Assembly: GCA_001179505.1 (NCBI GenBank)
Contig: CDMY01000466.1
Coordinates: 1-64,000 of the forward strand
Direction: 5' to 3'
DNA: 64,000 bases
Origin: Vitrella brassicaformis
Taxonomy: Eukaryota; Sar; Vitrellaceae
The notes beneath the pieces were generated by a model, which was given only the letters and a program-made list of their open reading frames with translations, was not told the origin of the DNA and ran no database searches. Made by a program: the position numbers and the translations under genes. Below are positions 42,363 to 53,994 of this stretch, piece by piece. How positions within the stretch are numbered: position 1 is the first letter of the stretch; each line of letters starts with the position of its first letter.

Positions 42363-44666
42363 TCACTGCGCCTCAATCCTGCGCCTCTTCCTCGGCCGGC
42401 CAGACACAGCTGACGGCTCACTGCCGTCATCGTCGTCGACAACGGAGAACAGCACACTAGACAGCACATCTAGGCAGTTGAACGCCACCTGCCCCACCGG
42501 GAGGAGCACATCCATCCTGTCCTCCACCAGACAGGCGAACACCCTCATGAACGGCACGATGTGCCGCTTGTGGGCCTCCAGCACGGGCCTGGCCATCGCG
42601 GCCTCGATGACCCGCCCTTTGTCCCACTCGTCCATGTGGCGCTGGCGGTCCCAGCCGCTCATCCATGCCGTGAGCACACGGAGCGGCGACACGCCGTCTG
42701 CCGTCATGTTGGCCAAATAGATGGCCATGTGCTCAGCTACCTGCAGCCAGCCACGTGACACACATGAAACGAGAATGGTCGATGTGACACCACTCTTTAT
42801 CTCTTTTTCGTTCTTGCTCATTCGTTTGCGCACCTCTCGTGTGATGGAGCTGCCAACGACCTGTATGTCTGCCCAGTGGCCCTCGCAGATCATCATGCGC
42901 AGACAGTGCAGCACCAGGCACCGCATCGGATGGCTGCGGATGATTATATGGTTCTTGGCCTGCTGCAGCTTCTTGCCCCACTCGCCGAATGCCTCTTTGT
43001 CCTCATGGTTGTCCCACGACTCAACGTGGGTCATGGAGCAGCGCAGGAGGCCCATGCTGAAGATGGGCATTCCAGCGCCGGTGTGCGGGTCCACGTGGGT
43101 GAAAGCGAAGCCTTCGCTTGCCACGATGCACGTGTCTTCCTCGAGCCCCTCCTCATCGTCCCCACACGTGCCCACTTCCACCTGGTGGACCGAGTAGCAG
43201 AAGACGCTCCTGCATGCATGGTCATCAATCAAACGACACACAATCCGACATTGGTGTGTATCCCACAGTGGCCACAGACCTCTCGTGCATCGCGGGATGT
43301 CGCCGGATGGCCACCTCGATGCGGCGGGTGTCCTTCAAGAGCACATCCTCACTGCTCTTCGTCTCCTCAGCGGGAGGCTCGACATTCATGTAGTGTCCCG
43401 TTATGCTGTCGTCCTCCTCTGTGAGGCCGCGTATCCAGGCTGAGAATCCGTCGCTCCTGGCTGGCGTCACGCTGCCGGGCTTGTCAGCCTCGATGCGGAT
43501 CTCCTCAGCCAACCTGCAGGCAGCCACATGCAGTAGACGGCCATGGCTAGAAACTGACGCATCATCGATTCAGTTGCCACCTACCGCTCACACTCGAAGA
43601 CCTCTGCGGCCGCCTCTGCAAAAGTACTGGAGTTGGTGACCTGCCGGACATACAAACACACACACCACACACACACACATGGCAATTCAATGGCACGGCC
43701 ATCCACAAGACATATACACAGACCCACCCACCTTCATCGTAAATCGTTTAATGGTCGACAGTGACGGACGATGGTTGCCCGATTCGATGCCCGCTAACAG
43801 GCGGCTGAGCAGGGAGACCACATACCTGCTGATGGTGTCAGGCCAGCTGCTGCTAGACCTCTCCCATCGGGCGCGGACGCGCTGGGCGTGCTCAAGCACG
43901 AATGGGCCACATGCCGTCAAAACGTCCCTGTAGTTCCGAACCAGCTCCCTGCACAGGCAGCCAAATATGGCGTTGCGTTTGATGTGAGCCTCGGGCATGG
44001 TGGTGGGTATTTGAAGGCTGACCTTACGAAGAGATTCTCAAAGGACAAGTTGAGAAGGCCGCGGCACAAACCACTACGGTCCAGCAGATGGTTGCGGGCG
44101 ATCTGGGTAGAAGCACAACAGACAAACCCGTAACACACGCATACATTCCATCTTCGTTGTGCACAGCTGCCGTACCGATCTGTTCATGGCCTCCCTCACA
44201 GCCTTCCCGTCAACAGGCTGGAGGAAATCGAGCCCAACCAAACAGAGCATCAGATTCTGCAGCAAGAAGGGAAAGAATTCTCATGATGAGCAGTGCGCAT
44301 GGAAAATGAATGCACTCACCTCACGAGTCAGCCCCTTCGCCATGTCATCTTTGTTCTGCAGCAGGACCTTCGCGATTGGCCGTGATATCTCCGTGAGCGT
44401 CACACTCCGCTCAGACGACTCCTGGAACTTGCCATCGAGCAACTGCAGAAGATACACGCCACACAAACACAGATGGGATGCATCTGACAGATGGAATGCT
44501 GTGTTTTTTGCTGCGCACTGACCCCTTTGAAGAAGGTGTACTGGCGACAGACCTCCTCCGACACCAACAGTGCCTCATCGCCGTTATCAAACTCGACGGC
44601 AACGCATCTTTTTAGCCTACTCAAGGGTCTACCAAATGTACTAAAGATGCTTCCTCTACCCGCCAT
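42363..44666 (-). CDS. BTB-like protein with conserved C-terminal domain and NLS (family copy 2)
   Basis: Tandem paralogue of the gene ending at 39976, same strand. Start ATG 44666 (MAGRGSIFSTFGRPLSRLKR). The BTB-like part reads VAVEFDNGDEALLVSEEVCR, YTFFKG, LLDGKFQESSERSVTLTEIS and LMLCLVGLDFLQPVDGK. The central helices include LVRNYRDVLTACGPFVLEHA and LLSRLLAGIESGNHRPSLST. The conserved C-terminal domain reads SHPMRCLVLHCLRMMICEGH, ADIQVVGSSITREV and AEHMAIYLANMTADGVSPLR. The end is SGRPRKRRRIEAQ, a basic nuclear signal shared with copy 1. It lacks the 4-base loss seen in copy 1. Divergent from the B-box gene with 86 bp between starts. Confidence 0.7.
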
Positions 44667-44752
44667 GGCGCCAGGGAGCCAGGGGCAGAGGAATCTGTCG
44701 CTTGAGCTCGCGATTTCCTGGCCACTGGCCTTTTTCTGGCCGCGTACAAAAA

Positions 44753-47389
44753 ATGTCTGAACGACGGAAGTCCCCTCCCCCTCCTCCGCCGGGCAAGAGG
44801 CACCCCAAACCACCACCACCGAAGAAGACAGCCAAGGCCAGGTTCGTCGCGGAGACGGCTGGTGCTCAACTGAGAACCCTCGAGGCTGCTGCTGCCCCTC
44901 AACCAGCGAAGCATGCTCAGCGGCCTCAGCCTCCAGCACGGAGGGTACAAAGGTAGTCAAAACGCACCATCGCGCCTTGCAGAGCAATTGCTTTTTCTGA
45001 TGAATGCCACTCAGGCCGAGTGCGAGAGAGTCGCAGCCCGTTAGTGCGGCAGCAGTTCAGCAGTTCTATGAGCACATCCTCCGTCTGGCGGCGGCAGGCT
45101 GGCTGGGAGGATCCAGCAGCCAGACTGTGAGGGTATCCAGCGTCAAGGAGCTGTGCAGAGAGAGCGACAAGACCGCTCATGAGGAGCTGGCGAAGCGTCG
45201 CAGAGGGCCTGTCGCCTACGCCTGCGTTTCTCTTGGCGGAGATGGCACAAACGAGGGGAGAGCGGATCTGGAAGGGACACCATCAACATCTGAGTTGGTC
45301 GGCTGTGAGTGGGCAATGCTGCCCCTCAAGTGCTCATGGATGGCTGATGCCATGCGCAACGGTCGGTACACACTGCAGCTCAGCGGCAAGGAGTCAAGGA
45401 AATGTGCTGCATTGATGGCCTTCTCTTCATCTCAGGCGAAAAGCTGCGAGTCCTCGTGGGAAGATTGGCTCTCGGCCGATACCTGTCACACACGCCATCA
45501 CAAACCTTGCCGGATGCCGTGCCTTACGGATACTCGAGCGTTGTTCGGGGCCTGCCGTCTCGCCCGCCACAGGCACAGGCCGGCAGTGATGAGTGGGCTG
45601 CAGCCACCGTGCGAGTGAGTGACGCTGAGCAGATTCTCCCTGTGGTACGGGTAGAGGCCGAGGCGGCGCCAAAGAAAGAGAGAGAGCCGGACGAGGTGAG
45701 CGGAGATAGATACGCAAGCGAATCGAGTCTTCTTTCCTGCATCGGCCTGCCTGCCTGTCTGCCTGGATTGTGTCAGCTGCTGTGTGACGAGTGCGAGAGG
45801 GAGATTGCCACCGTCTACTGCCCTGCCGACAGAGCACACCTATGTCGTTCGTGTGATGTGGCGGTGCATGAGGGGCCGTCAGCCAACCCGCTGATGAGGA
45901 AGCACAGGAGATACCCTGTCTCTGAGGTGCACTCATACACAGTCGATGAGACAGACAGACAGACAAGTAGGCAGGCAGGCAGGCAGACAGGCCATATCAA
46001 ATGTCGATTGGTGTGGGTGTTGTGTGCGAGTTTTTCATTCAGTCTCCGCGTCAGTTTGGCCGGTGTCCGCAGCATCCGTCAGAATATCTAGAGTGGGTGT
46101 GCCTTAAAGTGAGTGACGGCGGATGGGCCGATGGCTGGGTGAGCGGATGCACCCATGCTCTGTGTGGCTGTTGCTGCTACCTCGAGCAGTGCTGGGTTGC
46201 CTTTTGTCCGCTATGCCTTCTCTTCGGGAGTCATTCAGACGTCGCAAGTGACCGTGAGACAGACAACAGTCGATCAGACCATCAGCTGGCATCCACGTTG
46301 TCTGCGCCTGTGCGTCATGCAGCCGAGTTCAAGATGCAGCACCCCCTCATATCGACGCAGGAGGCATACAGAGCCGCTCTCAAGAGGCAGTCACCTGTGA
46401 GTGTGCATCGCAACACCTCAGCAGCTGGTGGTCCATCTGTGTGTCTTGTGTTTCCCTCCAGAGTGAGAAGAAGCTGGCTGAGCGTCGCAGCGCTCTCCTG
46501 CGCGACCTCGACAGAAGAAAAACGTCAGCAATTCGACACACTTCCCGACCTCGGCTGAGAGTCGTGTCTCTCTCCGTTTCTGCAGCGAGTTGTATGACGT
46601 GCACGCCAACCTGGACTTGTTGCACACGCGGCTCAGCCGAGCACTCAAGTATGCCAGACGATGAAGAAGACAGCTAGATGGACACATGTGTAGTCATGAC
46701 ATGTGTGCATCTGTGCGTGGCTGGCTGCAGGCATCTGCTCGACCACATCCAGAAGTTCAAGAGATGCAAGGTACACACGCGAGGGAGGGGGAGAGGGAGA
46801 CAGGAAGAAAGAGACGAGACAGCACAGCCCTTTTGCACCGTGTTGTGTGTCAGTTGGCGTTTCTGGAGTCGATGAAGAGGCAGGTGCTCGCAGAGCTGCT
46901 CATGATGGAATGGATTGAGGTGAGGAGAATGAAGACACGAGCTCAAACACGCACGCACGCACGAACGAGTGTGATTCGATGCTCTGTGTGTAGGACTTCT
47001 CCCGACACGCGCGACTAGCTCTGCCCCCCGACACATTCCTTCAGTGCCATCCAAGGACCCTCACACTGGTGGCGAGAGAGAAGGAGTCAGACAAACAAAC
47101 GAACGAACAGCCAGGCACCCACATCTGCTCATTGCCGTGACTGCAGGTCGACTGGCTCTTCGGCGACAGACCTCTGCTGCAGATTGACGAGAGCCACCAG
47201 CCCCGATGGCTGTGCACGCCGCTGACCGTCCGTGGTACCATCAAAGTCACCTCATCTATCACCAAGCCGCTGGCACCCGGGGAGAGGGTGCATGCGCCTG
47301 GTCAGCGGCCGGCGTCGCCCTACCCCTTGGTGCCCATCTATGGCGACAATATGGACGAAGAGTATTTCAGGATGCAGAGAAGATGCTGA
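44753..47389 (+). CDS. Tandem B-box zinc-finger protein with coiled coil, no RING
   Basis: Multi-exon gene from ATG 44753. Order: Pro/Lys-rich N-terminus (RRKSPPPPPPGKRHPKPPPP); helical segment (AAAVQQFYEHILRLAAAGWL); B-box 1, LCDECEREIATVYCPADRA then LCRSCDVAVHEG, NPLMRKHRRYPV, close to plant CONSTANS-type boxes; a second B-box-like unit, GRCPQHPSEYLEWVCLK then CWVAFCPLCLLFGSHSD; charged helices (KLAERRSALLRDLDRRK, NLDLLHTRLSRALK, LLDHIQKFKRCK, LESMKRQVLAELLMMEW); and a C-terminal part ending MDEEYFRMQRRC. The order B-box, B-box, coiled coil is that of TRIM proteins, but no RING precedes it. The role is likely protein-protein contact in signalling or transcription. The exon joined at about 45361/45436 replaces a longer open frame. 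Confidence 0.75.
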
Positions 47390-47613
47390 CGGACTGTGTG
47401 TGTGTTGTGTGTTGTGCGTTGTGTGTGTTGTGTGTTGTGCGTTGTGCGTTGCGCGCAAGGGCTTGCGTACGCGACTAAGAAGCAAGGACAATTCAGGCAG
47501 ACGCAGTGTGTATTTATGCATGCATAAGGGTCTGCACGGACATTCACGCACCCAGACACCTCCGCACAGTCTACGCTTACCCTCCCCCCTCCCTGCCCAC
47601 CCCACAGACTCAC
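47390..47613. other. Tail-to-tail intergenic region
   Basis: 224 bases with a (TGTGTTGTG)n tract just after the B-box gene stop. No exon is seen. Confidence 0.6.
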
Positions 47614-48514
47614 TCACTGCCGCACCACCACCCTTCGGTACTTGGCAAGGAATCCGGGCATGATGGTGTGCCATTCGGCCTGCACGGCCTGCACCAAGCA
47701 GCGGCCGTCATACCAGCCCTGCTGCACCAGGTAGGCCTCCACCAACTCAAACGCACCGAAGATCTTGTCCAATGTGGTCGGCCTGGGCCGGGTGTCCGTC
47801 ATGGATGAGGTGGGCGATGCGTCACCGGCATCGTCGTCAGGCGGTGATGGGGTGTCGGGCGGCTTGTACACGTTGGGCAGGCCCGCCTTGAAGTTGAAAT
47901 ACGCTGCAACAGCGAAGGCACAGGAGATGAGCCAGCGGCGTCCCTTCCCTCCCCTCCCTCCCCTCCCCTCCCCCTCTCTCTCACCCTGTCGTTTGTCCTC
48001 TTTGACGAATGTGAGCCATCCGATAATATTCTCAAACACTCCCTCTATGTCCTGCATGACAGACAGACAGAAGAATGCATCCACACATGCCGTACAGAAA
48101 CACAGACACACAGACACTGTCTGTCGAGGGTACCTCTTGTGTCATGGTCGTGAGCTCCTCCAGGCCCGGCACACGCAGCGGGGCGTCGAATCTGCCCTGC
48201 CACGCCGTGTGGACCTTCTTCCAGCGATTGGCGTCACGAGTGGCCGCCAGCTTCTCAGCTATGTTGATGCCGTCCTCATCATCCTCGCTCTCGTCACCAA
48301 CACCGTCAGCCAACCGCACATCTACCGACACGTCCTCTCCTGTCAGCGGGCGGAGGGACGCACTGGCCGATGGAAGCACCGGGGGGCGTGTCACCGCAGC
48401 ACCGGACGCATCAGGCATCGCCTCGGCAGCCGAAGCGGCCATCTCTACGTCAACTCCGCTTGGATCTCGGTCTTCCAAACCGATGGCGTCGTCATGAAGG
48501 CTCTCTCCATCCAT
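47614..48514 (-). CDS. Hypothetical acidic protein, three exons
   Basis: Exon 1 is 48514-48134 (acidic and Ala-rich: DGVGDESEDDEDGINIAEKL, then RWKKVHTAWQGRFDAPLRVP). Exon 2 starts at 48051 (DIEGVFENIIGWLTFVKEDK). The last exon reads AYFNFKAGLPNVYKPPDTPS, an acidic linker, then TLDKIFGAFELVEAYLVQQG, WYDGRCLVQAVQAEWHTIMP and GFLAKYRRVVVRQ. Phases agree. There is no signal peptide and no membrane segment, so it is probably cytosolic or nuclear. I recognise no family. It is divergent from the GGCT-like gene (173 bp between starts). Confidence 0.6.
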
Positions 48515-48687
48515 TCTAAAGGCTTCTTCGCTACGATATCTCTGTGCCGGCCGGGAATCCTGGCCTGATCGCGGCCAGGATGAGATCTGGAAGCGCGCCG
48601 GCCTCAGATCTGATGGATTGGAGGGTATGGAGGGCCTGTCGCTATCGTGGGGTGACCCAAACCAGCTGAATCAAAGCTGAATTATCG

Positions 48688-49407
48688 ATGGCTTCGGCTC
48701 CCATCTTCGTGTAAGGGGTGCCAGCACGACTGAAAGCGTCTTAACAGACTGCCTGCTGCTTGTGTGCTGTGTTTGCAGGTACGGCTCCTTGATGGCGGAC
48801 GAGGTGAGTGGACAGCAAACACACACTTCACGACTTCTGCGCATCAGCTGCCACTCTGTGTGTGTGTGTGTGTTCTGCTCATCGTCAGGTGCTGACGACC
48901 CTCCTATCACGCATCCCCGAGTCACGAGCAGCCTCTGTGAGAGGCTTCCAACGCCTGTTCGTCAAGGGTCAGACTTTTCCCGCCATCATGAGGGCCGACG
49001 CGTCTACACCCGCCACTACAGCTGCACCGCCAATCGTGAGAGGTCGGCTGCTGCTTGATGTGACCGACGTGGAGCGTCAGATCCTGGATGCCTTTGAAGA
49101 TGATGGATACGAGGTTGAGGAGGTCATGGTGGAGTACGACGATGGCGCATTCGACTGGAGGGCAGTGGACGAAACACAGCCAGCAGATTCTGAGGGGTCG
49201 TCGTCCGATGCTGTCGCCGCCTCGTCGCCGCATCAGCATCAGCATCAGCATCAGCAGCACCACATGCTGGCAGTGGCGTACGTGTGGCCTCAGCAACTGG
49301 CGCACCAGTTGGATGACGTGCGCTGGAGCTATCGGCAGTTTCGGCAGATGCACCTTGAGAGGTTCGTCAGGATGGCCGGCGACTGGAGGAAACAGCTGCA
49401 GCTCTGA
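48688..49407 (+). CDS. Gamma-glutamylcyclotransferase/AIG2-like protein
   Basis: The three exons are 48688-48710, 48779-48803 and 48889-49407, giving 188 residues. The joins create the family's N-terminal motif FVYGSLMADEVLTTLL, where Y-G-S-L forms the substrate pocket. Further matches are ASVRGFQRLFVKGQTFPAI (the strand with P-A-I), IVRGRLLLDVTDVERQILDA and FEDDGYEVEEVMVEY (L-D-x-F-E, with the conserved acidic residue). Members convert gamma-glutamyl amines or peptides to 5-oxoproline. The C-terminus carries a His/Gln-rich insert (PHQHQHQHQHQQHH) not typical of the family. It is likely cytosolic. Two very small first exons (23 and 25 bases) are needed to build the motif, which supports the model. 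Confidence 0.8.
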
Positions 49408-50119
49408 CGCCTTGATGCGATAAACGAGAGCGGCATTGTTGCCCGCGCAGTTGCTTCTGACTGATGCACTGCTACTGACAATGACGGGACTGCTACTGAC
49501 AATGACGGGGTAGCCGTGGCACGTGATGGTGGTGGTGATGTGTGAGGGTGAGGGTGAGTGTGGGTGGGCTTGCTGCCAAAGGAGTGGGTGGCATGTATGT
49601 TGCGTTTAGTACCAAGGAGATTGGCTACATAGAGAGCGTCAGTGTGGACGCATCCCATCGCTGGCTTGTATGCATCAACCGACCCTGACACGTATGGTCC
49701 TGCAATCCAGGACTGACTGAACATCTGTAGGTGTCAGCGTGTGTGGGTGATCCACATACACACAAAGATGGGTCATCAGTCAGTCAGCGGTGTTGTAGAT
49801 TGCGTCATTCGTGTGATCAGAGCTATGGACAAAGCAGCCAGCCAGCCAGCCAGGCAGGGAAAGTAAGTCTGTACACATCGACCGGCCGACCGACCATATC
49901 CACCCACGCCTCTCTCTCACTCTGTCAGTCAGTCCGCCAGTCAGTCAGTCAGTCACATCTATGCTATGCACACACAGCTGCCACCCACCCACCACACCCG
50001 CCCCCCAATATGAATGGCTCGTCTATCGGCATGTCACTCATCCAACAGCCACCATCACCTCCTCTCGTGCGTCGTAGCACCAGACAAGTCGCTCGCAATC
50101 TATCAATATGGCCCCGCAC
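49408..50119. other. Tail-to-tail intergenic region
   Basis: Simple tracts (GTGAGGGTGAGG, CAGTCAGTCAG, CCAGCCAGCC). The last 200 bases or so match the region 3' of the gene ending at 2693. No exon is called. Confidence 0.55.
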
Positions 50120-53100
50120 TCACAGGTAGACATGTCGTGTGTCCGTGATAGCCTGTCGGCACCGGCGGCACAGCCGTTGGGCCACTGGCTTAGACATCAA
50201 GGCCGCAGCACATGCACCGCACAAACAGAAGTGACGCTGTAGACACATACACATACACACACACCCACGTGTGGGCAGCGCATAGCTGAGAGGGACAGGT
50301 GAGTCGTTGTGCCTGTCGGCTTACACATGGGATGAGTACGATGGACTTCTTTGAGGCCATGCAGATGTCACACTCAGTGCTCTCCTCTAGCCTGTGTGCA
50401 GCAAACAAGACAGACGACCAGCCACGGCCAGCCAAGGGAGAGAGACGGGCGGCCGCCCATTGTGTGTGTTGGCTAGAGTTGCTAAGATTACCTGTCCTTC
50501 TCGCGTTTGATGTCTTCCTTCTCCTTGAGTATGGCCTCCCTCTCCAGCCGCATGGCCTCGAGCTGCTGGCGCATCAACTCCAACTCACTAACCTCCCCAT
50601 CACACCTGCAGCCAACCACACACACAGGCACAGTGACTGTTGTCTGTCCGTCTCGCTTCTTCGGCTGCTCTGTCCGTCAAAGCGTACCTGTCCTGACTAC
50701 TGCGGCCCCCGGCTGCCAAGGGGGCGAGGCCCTGCTCGTCACAGCCAGCACGGCTAGTGGATGGTGCTGGTGTGGGTGTGGGTGTGTGTCGGTTGGGAGG
50801 CTGTGGGGGCGGGGCGGCCGGGCGGGGCGGCAGAGGGAAGGGCAGGGCTGGCGCGTTGTGGGGGCCGCCAGACACTGACGAGTGCGATGAAGAGGGCCGC
50901 GTCGACTCGGACGAAGACGAAGACGGGAAGACTCTCGAGCTGAACACACAGGCACACCGGAGATGTCAGTGCTGAGTGTGGTGGATCCCTTTGGTGGGTC
51001 TCACTTGTCATCTCGTTTGTCAGCCGTGTTGGTCTGCTGCTGCAGTGCATTGCCGCCAGTGCCTTTGCCGCCCCTCTTCTTGCGGCCGACGGTGATGAAG
51101 CCGCCGCCATCATCGCCACCACCACCCGCTCCTTGCTGCTGCTGCCCCCTGCCGCCACCCATCGAGCCAGAGATGGCCGACGGCACCGATGCAGACGACG
51201 ATGAGTATGAGCATGAGGGTCGGGGAGGGGAGGGGGGCGACGGGCTGGGGGGACCTGGAAAGCCACGAAAATCTTCTGTGTCCTCCTCGTGCTCCTGGGT
51301 CACGGGCTCCACGTCTATGTTGTCAGCGCCAACACTGCGTGCAGACCGACAGACACACACCGTCTGCATGACAGCTTTCGCCCGTCTGTCCATCTCAGTC
51401 ACCTGGATGATGATGCCATTTCGTTGTTGTCGGTCGTCTTGGTGCTGTTGGCCCCCCTGCCGCCCCTCTTGCCCTTCGATCGCCTCTTGTCGGCCCTACT
51501 GCCGCTGCCGCTGGTGCTGATGTTGGTGTTCTTCTGGCCCTCATCTATGTGGTCATCTGCCAACTCGGCCGCTAGATTCGCCTCGGCCCGCTCGTTGGCC
51601 GCCTTGTCTATCTCGTCAAATAACTCCACCAACTGACACACAACATACAGTTAATGTGCCCCGTTACCATCAATCTGTGTGTCAGGTCATGTATGTCGCC
51701 TACCTCCTTGGGCACTGTCAAATGCTGCTGGTGTCCCTTGCGTCTCCCCGGCTGTCTGCCGGCCGCGCGCATCGTCTTGACCGAGTCGTGCTGCAGGATG
51801 GCCTGGGTGACGCTGTTGGGACGGAACGTGCCCCCTCGGCTGCTCACGCGATCGCCATAGCTGCACTCAGGAACACACAGAACACGGACAGCACTGTGAC
51901 TGACGTGCGAGAGAGGAAGCGCGTGATGGAAGCAGACGCGCATGTGTGTATGCCGACCTAACAAGAGCTTTCAGCAAGCCGATGGCGACGTATACGAAGG
52001 CTTCCACATAGTCCTGACGGATCTGGCGCTTAAGGAGCTCGAGCAGCATCTGACACATGGCTGCTGGGAGTCCCTCGCACACAGCAATCTGCATCCATTC
52101 ATCAGCAGCCACATAAGCAAAATGCGTCACCACCCATCCTGCCTGTCTGCCTGCCTGCCTGTCTGACTGACTGACTGACTGACCTTGGCGCGATCGCCAG
52201 TGAGGTCTGTGTCCGACCCTACGATGAAGGGCAGGTTGTATGCACAGAAGAGCAAATTCTCGTCCGCTATCTTGCTGATGGGTTTGCCGAAGTCCGACAC
52301 GATCGAGATGCATCGAGACCGGTACACCTCACTGCGATGCCCACACACTACGTTCACATACACGCAAAGACGCGCATACAGAGGCACTGCAGTCCATGTC
52401 TTGTTTCTGGCCCGTGCCCCACCCATTTCTCTCACCGGCCAACATAAGTGGGATGATAAGGGCCACCTTATTGCTGCCCATGGCTTTCGTGGCTGTGGCT
52501 GCGAAGGCCTCCAACGCCCCGGGCGATCGAACAAGACGCTGAACAGGCCCGTCAGCAAGACAGGCAAAGTAATCCACATCTGCAACCACAAACCGACACA
52601 AAAGGCATCAAGCCATGGAGACAGAAAGACGCAAAGAAGAAGGATCTGTCCCACCTATGACTTTGACGAAATCGTGGCAGAGCCAGAAGATGCTTGAGAT
52701 CTTCCGGGCGGCAGCAAAGCGCACTGACTCGTCCGCGTCGGAGGTCAGCGTGGCGGCAAATGTGTCAACGTAGGGGTAGACGTCCTTCTGCAGCGCCTCC
52801 AGACACTCAGCACGCTCCGCATAAGACCCTGAACAAGACGGCCGGACACCGACCATATTCAGGTTGTGTGTCCCGACCGACCTACCTACCTGTCTCAAAC
52901 ACAAATTTCATGTGTGTGCTGATGAGGTCCCTGACGCCCCAACACCTGAGGAAGAACAAGAACCAACGACAACAGGGAGGGACATTATTACGGAGGGCCC
53001 TCTTGGACCGGCCGGCTGGCACTCACATTTTCTCCCCCGGGCGTGTCTGACACTTGATCAGCACATGCCAGAGCCCAACCCACAGGAAGGTCGGCATGGG

Positions 53101-53712
53101 TGTCGGGGGGAAGGGCGGGACACCCTCATGGACCGACGCCTCTGACTCATACGCAGCAGCGAGGAACTCGAGTGCGGCGGCGGCCATTCCGGGGCCCTCC
53201 TCCTCTGCGATCTTGTCCGCGAACTCGAGGGACCGCTTGAGTACGGCGGGGTGATGCTGCAGCAGATAGCCGCGGGAGTCGGCCACGTTGCCCTCCCGCC
53301 GGCCATTCTTCATCGCGCTGGCCATCAGGTTGAAGGCCATCCCCTCGAGCGGCCAACTCGCAGGCAGCGGCAGCGGGATCATGTCTGCAAGGGCACGGAT
53401 GAATGGCCGTAGCCCAATGACCGGGATGAGCAAAGAGGCGACATGGTAACCTCCAGTAGAGTGCCACTGACAAATGCCGCCCAGCACGGTTCCCGCCAGT
53501 GCCTGGCGTCCCGGGTTGCTGCCGTCAATGAAGGCTCCAAACACACGCCGCAGCAGATGCTGGTCAGAAAGCTCCCTCTGCCCGTTCAGGGCATACTTGG
53601 CGACCGCTCTGAGGCTGTTGTCGAGGGCATCCTCTGACAGCTCGCCTGCCGTTGAGAGGAGAGCGATTGCCTCATCGGCGTCGGAGGGACGAGAGGAGCC
53701 CGTGCGAGTCAT
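50120..53712 (-). CDS. HEAT-like repeat protein with C-terminal RING finger (copy 2, intact)
   Basis: Paralogue of 2693-6402 with the same exon plan. ATG 53712 opens MTRTGSSRPSDADEAIALLS. The N-terminal half is helical (LSDQHLLRRVFGAFIDGSNP, FVDTF-type repeats such as YPYVDTFAATLTSDADESVR). The block that is frameshifted in copy 1 is in one frame here: GHRSEVYRSRCISIVSDFGK through VGSDTDLTGDRAK. Further on come SYGDRVSSRGGTFRPNSV, ELFDEIDKAANERAEANLAA, GGFITVGRKKRGGK, a Ser/Pro-rich region, a coiled coil, and the C3HC4 RING (CDICMASKKSIVLIPC, then RHFCLCGACAAALMSK, LCRRCRQAI) ending DTRHVYL. A RING at the very C-terminus after a scaffold suggests an E3 ligase that holds its substrate by the helical repeats. 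Family not identified. Confidence 0.75.
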
Positions 53713-53994
53713 CGCTGTAAGGGAGATGCCGGGGGTACCAGATCACCCGACAGCATATAGAGCAGCCGAAACCCAGATGGATGAATGTACGAGCACCTGC
53801 ACGAGCAAAGACCACGCACCAGTGACGCTGGGCCGCTCATGATGCATTTTCTTCCTTTTTAGCTTCTCCCACCTTCATGTCGGGTGCCGTGCAACGTCAG
53901 GCCCGTGATCTGTTCACTACAAAAGGAGATCCTTCCGCGAGCCGCAATGCGATCGGAAACGTAAATTACGGGGAGCGCCATCCAACGACACAAA
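53713..53994. promoter_or_regulatory. Head-to-head intergenic region
   Basis: 282 bases between divergent starts; no exon and no recognised motif. A shared promoter is assumed from position. Confidence 0.35.
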
